In this document: piece by piece, positions 59,901-64,000 of the stretch
How positions within the stretch are numbered: the first letter of the stretch is position 1
Layout: every line of letters begins with the position of its first letter
DNA from: Nocardia suismassiliense
GTDB taxonomy: Bacteria > Actinomycetota > Actinomycetes > Mycobacteriales > Mycobacteriaceae
Reading direction: 5' to 3'
NCBI RefSeq assembly: GCF_900269665.1
Contig: NZ_LT985361.1
Span: 3,294,801 to 3,358,800, forward strand
Length of the DNA: 64,000 nt
Made by a program: the position numbers and the translations under genes
The notes under the pieces: model-generated
Seen by the model: the letters and a program-made list of their open reading frames with translations, nothing else
Database searches by the model: none
Told to the model about the DNA's origin: nothing

Positions 59901-60923
59901 ATGACAGCTGCCAGAAGCGGCCGCCACCGGAGACTCTCGGCTCTTCTGGTCTCCTGCAGCGACATCCAGCTCGCCGAGTTCATGGACACGGGCCGGTCCA
60001 ACAGTGCGGGAGTTGGCGGTGGCTCGGCAGTCATCGAGGTCGACGCCGTACAGGTGTTCGTCAAGCGCATCCCGCTGACCGATCGAGAGCTTGCTCACCG
60101 AGGCTCCACCGCGAACCTGTTCGACCTGCCGATGTTCTGTCAGTACGGCATCGGCGGACCGAGCTTCAACGCGTGGCGTGAGCTGGCTGCGAACGTCATC
60201 GTCACCGACGGTGTGCTGGCCGGTCGGACACAATCGTTCCCGATGCTTGACCACTGGCGGGTGCTGCCCGGTCGGTCGCGGATCGCGGCCGAACACGCCG
60301 ACATCGACGCTGTGGTAGTTGCCCAGGGCGGTCATCCAGCCGTGCGCGCGCGGCTCGAAGCACTGGCCGCCGCAACGTCGAGCCTCGTGGTGTTCTGCGA
60401 GTACATCCCGCACACAATGTCGGACTTGCTGCGCGAGAAACCGGCCGACAAGGCCACGGCAGTCGCGCGGCAGCTCTCAGAGATGGTGACATTCCTCGGC
60501 GATCGCGAGTTGCTGCACATGGATGGGCACTTCGGCAACATGCGCAGCGACGGGGAGCGGATCTACCTCAGCGACTTCGGACTCGCTACCTCGCCGCATT
60601 TCGACCTGTCGACCGCCGAGCGTGCCTTCGCCGAACGTCACACCACCCATGACGCCGACTACGCCGCTATGCGTTTGGTCAACTGGCTGGTTACCGATGT
60701 GTGCGGAATTCCGACTCCGCTCAACGGCGGCCCGGTTGCCCGCAACGAATACGTACTTCAGTGCGCCGCCGGACACATCCCCGACGACGTGCCGCTGGCT
60801 GTGGCCGCGGTCCTGAGCCGGTATGCGCCTGCCGCCGCGAAGATGAACGCCTTCTACTGGAAGCTGTTCGGCGGTGACATCCACGCGGAATATCCTGCTG
60901 GGCAAGACAACTCGGGCGGATGA
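59901..60923 (+). CDS. Kinase-fold protein (HxDxHxxN, DFG)
   Basis: A 340-residue protein. Near the N-terminus GGGSAVIEVDAVQVFVKRI looks like a nucleotide-binding strand pair with a Lys. The catalytic loop is H206-M-D-G-H-F-G-N and the metal loop D225-F-G, as in Ser/Thr or aminoglycoside-type kinases. There is no signal peptide or sensor domain. Whether it phosphorylates a protein or small molecule cannot be told. It overlaps no neighbour; ATG 59901 has a weak GGATCGGG ribosome site. Confidence 0.75.
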   Translation: MTAARSGRHRRLSALLVSCSDIQLAEFMDTGRSNSAGVGGGSAVIEVDAVQVFVKRIPLTDRELAHRGSTANLFDLPMFCQYGIGGPSFNAWRELAANVIVTDGVLAGRTQSFPMLDHWRVLPGRSRIAAEHADIDAVVVAQGGHPAVRARLEALAAATSSLVVFCEYIPHTMSDLLREKPADKATAVARQLSEMVTFLGDRELLHMDGHFGNMRSDGERIYLSDFGLATSPHFDLSTAERAFAERHTTHDADYAAMRLVNWLVTDVCGIPTPLNGGPVARNEYVLQCAAGHIPDDVPLAVAAVLSRYAPAAAKMNAFYWKLFGGDIHAEYPAGQDNSGG

Positions 60924-60955
60924 GTGTGCGTTGGTGGGCTCGCCCAGGGCATCGA

Positions 60956-61549
60956 TCAGGGGAGCTCGGCGGCCTGTTGTGCTGTTTTCTCCAGCTCGGC
61001 TCGATACTGCTGCCACCAGGTCGAGTCTCTGGCGGCCATGTTGTCGTTGCCGTCGAGCAGGCCTGCGGCGCCATCGATTAGTTCACGGAGGATGTCGGCA
61101 TGCCCTGCGTGCCGGTGGGTTTCGGTGGTGACGTGCACCAGAATCTGGTGCAGGGTGACGGTTCGGTGGTCCTCGTTCCACCACGGGACCGAGCCTTCGG
61201 CGGTGAGGTCGAGGGTGTCGATCGTGGCGTCGGCGTGCGCCCAGGCTCGACGGTAGAACTCGATGATGTCCTCGCGCGACTGTTCGGCGGTGGCCCACAT
61301 GTCGGCCGTGGGATCGGCCTCGAAGTCGTATTCGGCCAGGGGTTCGTTATAGGGACGGGCGAAAGTGTCTCCGAAGTAGCCGAACTCGACGCCGGCGAGA
61401 TGTTTCACCAAGCCGAGCAGGTTTGTGCCGGTGGGAGTCATCGGACGACGCACGTCGTACTCGGACAGGCCGTCGAGCTTCCACAACATGGCTTCGCGGG
61501 CTGAACGCAGATAGCGGTGCAGGTTCGCTTTGGGACCGGAGACAGTCAT
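60956..61549 (-). CDS. DinB/DUF664-type four-helix protein
   Basis: A 197-residue protein with the DUF664/DinB helical bundle: SAREAMLWKLDGLSEYDVRRPMTPTGTNLLGLVKHLAGVEFGYFG, then TTETHRHAGHADILRELIDG. The three histidines of VKHL and HRHAGH are the metal-site ligands of this superfamily, which includes thiol-dependent (mycothiol) transferases. Related to MST proteins. ATG 61549 places the first helix at the usual distance. It is convergent with the kinase-fold gene (32 bases). Confidence 0.85.
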   Translation of the reverse strand: MTVSGPKANLHRYLRSAREAMLWKLDGLSEYDVRRPMTPTGTNLLGLVKHLAGVEFGYFGDTFARPYNEPLAEYDFEADPTADMWATAEQSREDIIEFYRRAWAHADATIDTLDLTAEGSVPWWNEDHRTVTLHQILVHVTTETHRHAGHADILRELIDGAAGLLDGNDNMAARDSTWWQQYRAELEKTAQQAAELP

Positions 61550-61896
61550 GCCGAGCACCCTGCCATGGCACCCGCCTTTCCTGCACCGATTTCGTTGCTC
61601 ACCAGTGGCATTCAGGCGCGCGCGGTAACCTCCGCCGATCACGGTGACAGCCGGATCGGTGATCTCACGGGCAGAGCCGAGTGCTGACACCTCTCGCGCT
61701 CACCAACGTCCGGCGCACAATGGCAGGCCGGCGCGACCGAGTGGTCTCTTGCAGCGCACACGATTCCGGCGGACCGACCCCACATCGGTATACCAACAGT
61801 CCCGCCCGACCGCAGCCGAGCGGGCGGTGTCCCTACGGTTTCCGTCAACGGGTCGAGTGGCTCGCTCCGTGGCAGCATGGTGACCGTTGAGGTTCC
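61550..61896. other. 347-base intergenic region, nothing recognised
   Basis: Between the divergent DinB-like and NIPSNAP genes. Several short inverted repeats, for example CGGTGACAGCCG and GCCCGACCG/CGAGCGGGC, are seen, but no supported gene. Confidence 0.35.
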
Positions 61897-62250
61897 ATGA
61901 GGGCGGACGGGGTGGCCAGGGTGATCTATAGGATGCGCATCTATCTGGCGGTGCGAGAGAACCTGGCGATCTTCCACGATTTCTTCCGGACCCATCTGTT
62001 GCCGACGCAGCTGCGTCATGGTGCTCGACTGGTGGGGCGGTGGGAAACCGAGGATGGGCGAGTCGTCGCGGTCTGGGAGTATGACGACCGCGAGGCGTAT
62101 GAGCGGGTGCAGGCCGCTGTGGCCGCCGACCCCCGGACGCGAGCCGCGCAGGAACTGCGTCGAGGGTTGCCCGCACTGTTCAGCGAGAAGGACGAAGTGT
62201 TCATGTGGTCCGCTCCGTCAGTCGACGAGCTGCCTGCCTCGGTGTCGTGA
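61897..62250 (+). CDS. NIPSNAP-family protein
   Basis: A 117-residue NIPSNAP-type protein: IYRMRIYLAVRENLAIFHDFFRTHLLPTQLRHGARLVGRWETEDGRVVAVWEYDDREAYERVQAAV. The dimeric alpha/beta barrel fold is shared with heme-degrading and EthD-like proteins; role unknown. A start at Met13 (61933) is the alternative. It stands alone. Confidence 0.85.
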   Translation: MRADGVARVIYRMRIYLAVRENLAIFHDFFRTHLLPTQLRHGARLVGRWETEDGRVVAVWEYDDREAYERVQAAVAADPRTRAAQELRRGLPALFSEKDEVFMWSAPSVDELPASVS

Positions 62251-62478
62251 TGCTGAGGACGTTCAGTCATGCATGCCGAATGCGAATCTCGGTGAGGTTC
62301 TTTGCTTTTCAACATAGCGTCGAGGACGTCGTAACCGTTACGGCACGAACCATCTGAAGTTGTCACGGAATTCGACACTTGCTCGATGCGGCGCGGCCAC
62401 GGCCGAATCCGATGTATGGCGGCCAGCAACTACATGGTGACGGTGACATCGCAACGCTTTGCTGTCGTGACAACGAGC

Positions 62479-63045
62479 TCAGCCGGGGAGCGCGGCCGAA
62501 ACGAACCCCATCACAATCGATGTCGCCGACAGTGCACCAGTTCCGAATGCCGCCGCGAGCGCAAACCCGATCAGTGCATCCTCTTCGGTCGGCTGTGGCG
62601 GTTCGACGGTATGTCCCAGCACCTTGATCTCGGTCGGCGTCTCCCATTCCACATCGATCGAGCCGTCGGCTCGTAAGGTGAACTCGCAGAACGACTTCTC
62701 GATCTCTCCCGGCCGGCCGTCGATGAACCTGCACGTGTCGATCGATTTCGGTCCAAGACTCAGTACCCGGTCGTCTATTTCGGCGATCACACGATAGCTG
62801 CGTTTGAACACGCGCCCGCTCCCCGGAAGCACTTTCATCGCGCGGTCGTTGACCCGCGCCACGAGACAGCTTGCATCCCGGGTCCCGATCGGAACACTTC
62901 GGCGCGTCCGCGCACCGACACGTTCGATGGTCACCGTCGGCGAATCCGCTGTCCTGAACCGCGCCGAAAAGCGGTCATCGGCCTTCGTGACGACGACATC
63001 CCCGAAAACGATGCTGTCGGAGATTGTTTGCACAACGTCAGGCAC
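62479..63045 (-). CDS. Membrane-associated protein of unknown function
   Basis: A 188-residue protein. The N-terminal 150 residues are beta-rich, with SIVFGDVVVTKADDRFSARFRTADSPTVTIERVG. The C-terminal segment ALIGFALAAAFGTGALSATSIVMGFVSAAL looks like one or two membrane helices. No signal peptide. I cannot name a family. It is followed by a GNAT gene in the opposite direction. Confidence 0.55.
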   Translation of the reverse strand: MPDVVQTISDSIVFGDVVVTKADDRFSARFRTADSPTVTIERVGARTRRSVPIGTRDASCLVARVNDRAMKVLPGSGRVFKRSYRVIAEIDDRVLSLGPKSIDTCRFIDGRPGEIEKSFCEFTLRADGSIDVEWETPTEIKVLGHTVEPPQPTEEDALIGFALAAAFGTGALSATSIVMGFVSAALPG

Positions 63046-63183
63046 TGATCATCGACTCCTCGAATGCGGTCGGTACATGCCACCACGACACCCCCGTCAT
63101 ATTTATAGCGGATGTCCGGCGTGGGGTCGTATCAATCCAGCCGATGCCCTGGCGCCCGGCGAGGCAACGTTTAACCTCGGCCT

Positions 63184-63720
63184 ATGACACCGGAAGCCCG
63201 AGTGCTTGCTGAGGCGTTCATGGATGACCCACTGATGACCTACTTTTGGCCGCAACCGGACCGACGACGTCGCGCGCTGCCGTACTTCTGGCACTCCCGC
63301 GTGGAGGCGCGACGATTCAAAGGGTTTGTCGACACAGCGTCAGACGGTGCGGAGATCGTGAGCGTTGTCCTGTGGGAAATGCCTGGTGTTGTCTCCCCAA
63401 TGGCTAAGCCGCTCAGCTTGATTCAAGCCCTGGGATCGGCGACACCACGCGCATTGGCCGCGTCCCACCGAATCGATAGCCTCAGGCCCGCCAGCCCTCA
63501 TCTGTATCTGGCTTGTGGGGGAGCGCTGCCCCGAGTTAGGGGCAAAGGGTTGACATCGAAGCTCGTCAGAGCGCGTATTGACACTAGCGACACGGATATC
63601 TTCCTCATCGCGACGAACGGAACCAGTGCGGAACTCGCTGAGCACCTGGGTTTCCGATCGACTGGAGAAGTGGTTATCGACCATGACACTGTGCTGAGGG
63701 GGATGTTGCGGACCGTATAA
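63184..63720 (+). CDS. GNAT-family acetyltransferase
   Basis: A 178-residue protein. It begins EARVLAEAFMDDPLMTYFWPQPDRRRRAL, has the strand LYLACGGALPRVRGKGLTSKLVRARID, in which the acetyl-CoA loop is RVRGKG, and ends with LIATNGTSAELAEHLGFRSTGEV. Length fits a small GNAT. Substrate unknown. It lies divergent from the membrane-associated gene and is the last gene clearly inside the window. Confidence 0.85.
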   Translation: MTPEARVLAEAFMDDPLMTYFWPQPDRRRRALPYFWHSRVEARRFKGFVDTASDGAEIVSVVLWEMPGVVSPMAKPLSLIQALGSATPRALAASHRIDSLRPASPHLYLACGGALPRVRGKGLTSKLVRARIDTSDTDIFLIATNGTSAELAEHLGFRSTGEVVIDHDTVLRGMLRTV

Positions 63721-64000
63721 GACATGACGATGTGTCGGGGCGGGGTCTGATCTGAAGCACGTTGCTGTCGGCGTTTTCGGGGTGCGAGTGTGCCGAGGCG
63801 ATGGGAGGTGGCTGACGGCGCTGATGATCATCGGTCAGCAACCACGTTGGCCCGGGTTACGCCGGTTTGGCGGGAATCTGTAGCGGCCAGTCAGGGCGTG
63901 ATCAGGGCCTGGCTCTTATAACCATCTGACGCCTCCCACGGAGGCTTAGGGGGAGGGTCCTGCTGGCCCCGTGCCGCTTCACACGAATGCTGCTGAGGTG
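63721..64000. other. Window-edge region, no complete gene
   Basis: The last 280 bases. The minus strand is open from 63998 down to a stop at 63891-63893 with a Pro/Lys-rich C-terminal reading (PPPKPPWEASDGYKSQALITP), which may be the tail of a gene beyond the window. A short inverted repeat (GCCTCCCACGGAGGC) lies around 63932-63946. Not enough is present to judge. Confidence 0.35.

Noticed and set aside
63891..63998. A partial minus-strand gene at the window edge
   Set aside because: Only about 35 codons are available and the Pro/Lys-rich end cannot be matched to a family, so it is only described as an edge region.
1..64000. CRISPR arrays
   Set aside because: No set of identical short repeats with unique spacers was found; the only tandem repeats lie inside coding sequences.

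Overview
The window is high-GC actinobacterial DNA, most likely from Nocardia or a close mycolate-forming relative. I infer this from an AcpM-type acyl carrier protein, a deazaflavin (F420) dependent Ddn-type protein, DUF732 and other small secreted proteins, SARP/AfsR and WYL regulators, and frequent GTG starts with GGAGG-type ribosome sites. No rRNA, tRNA, CRISPR array, integrase or intact transposase was seen. The assignment to genus is an inference.

Layout. 1-9 kb: small housekeeping and redox genes (VOC protein, F420-dependent Ddn-like protein, DUF1801, thiD), an AraC regulator beside a Baeyer-Villiger monooxygenase, a LysR regulator, and a DHA2-type drug exporter with a long leader that looks like an attenuator. 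9-16 kb: a divergent NAD-dependent DNA ligase, a 1046-residue AfsR-like regulator, and a serine hydrolase/DUF4097 operon. 16-22 kb: a TetX-like FAD monooxygenase convergent with a MerR regulator, a lone AcpM-like carrier protein, an SRPBCC protein, a secreted Gly/Asn repeat protein, a quinone-reductase-like enzyme and a GNAT acetyltransferase.

22.4-36 kb is the most unusual region. Two closely related SARP (BTAD) regulators flank an M1-like metallopeptidase that has no signal peptide. From 25.85 kb seven co-directional, tightly spaced genes run to 35.95 kb. They encode a small protein, an 808-residue protein with N-terminal SPF motifs and a long cationic amphipathic segment, an HETGH metallopeptidase, two proteins I cannot place, a 780-residue protein with 33 gapless Tyr-centred pentads fused to an alpha/beta hydrolase, and a three-module peptidoglycan hydrolase without a signal peptide. 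Between the second SARP gene and the operon lies a tandem heptamer repeat with 11-bp pitch, the expected SARP site geometry. I know of no described system with this composition. A cell-wall lytic or effector assembly is a hypothesis, not a finding.

36-43 kb: Tat-like and Sec-secreted proteins (one with an HEETH motif), DoxX, a helical protein, YaeQ, an alpha/beta-hydrolase lipoprotein, a 166-bp palindromic MITE-like element and a DUF1059 gene. 43.3-44.5 kb appears non-coding and ends at a StrR-like ParB-fold regulator. 45.7-50.6 kb encodes an extracellular set: an orphan FTP propeptide protein, a secreted M1 peptidase translationally coupled to an AA10 (LPMO)-like protein that lacks its N-terminal copper histidine, a DUF1460 protein and a DUF732 protein. 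50.6-64 kb: a BBE-type oxidoreductase, an SRPBCC/ArsR/VOC operon with a paired palindromic operator, AraC/DUF2000, small secreted proteins, a WYL regulator, TfoX, a VOC gene remnant, a macrodomain protein, a methyltransferase, a kinase-like protein, DinB, NIPSNAP and GNAT genes. Several convergent gene pairs are separated by strong perfect hairpins that probably act as shared terminators.
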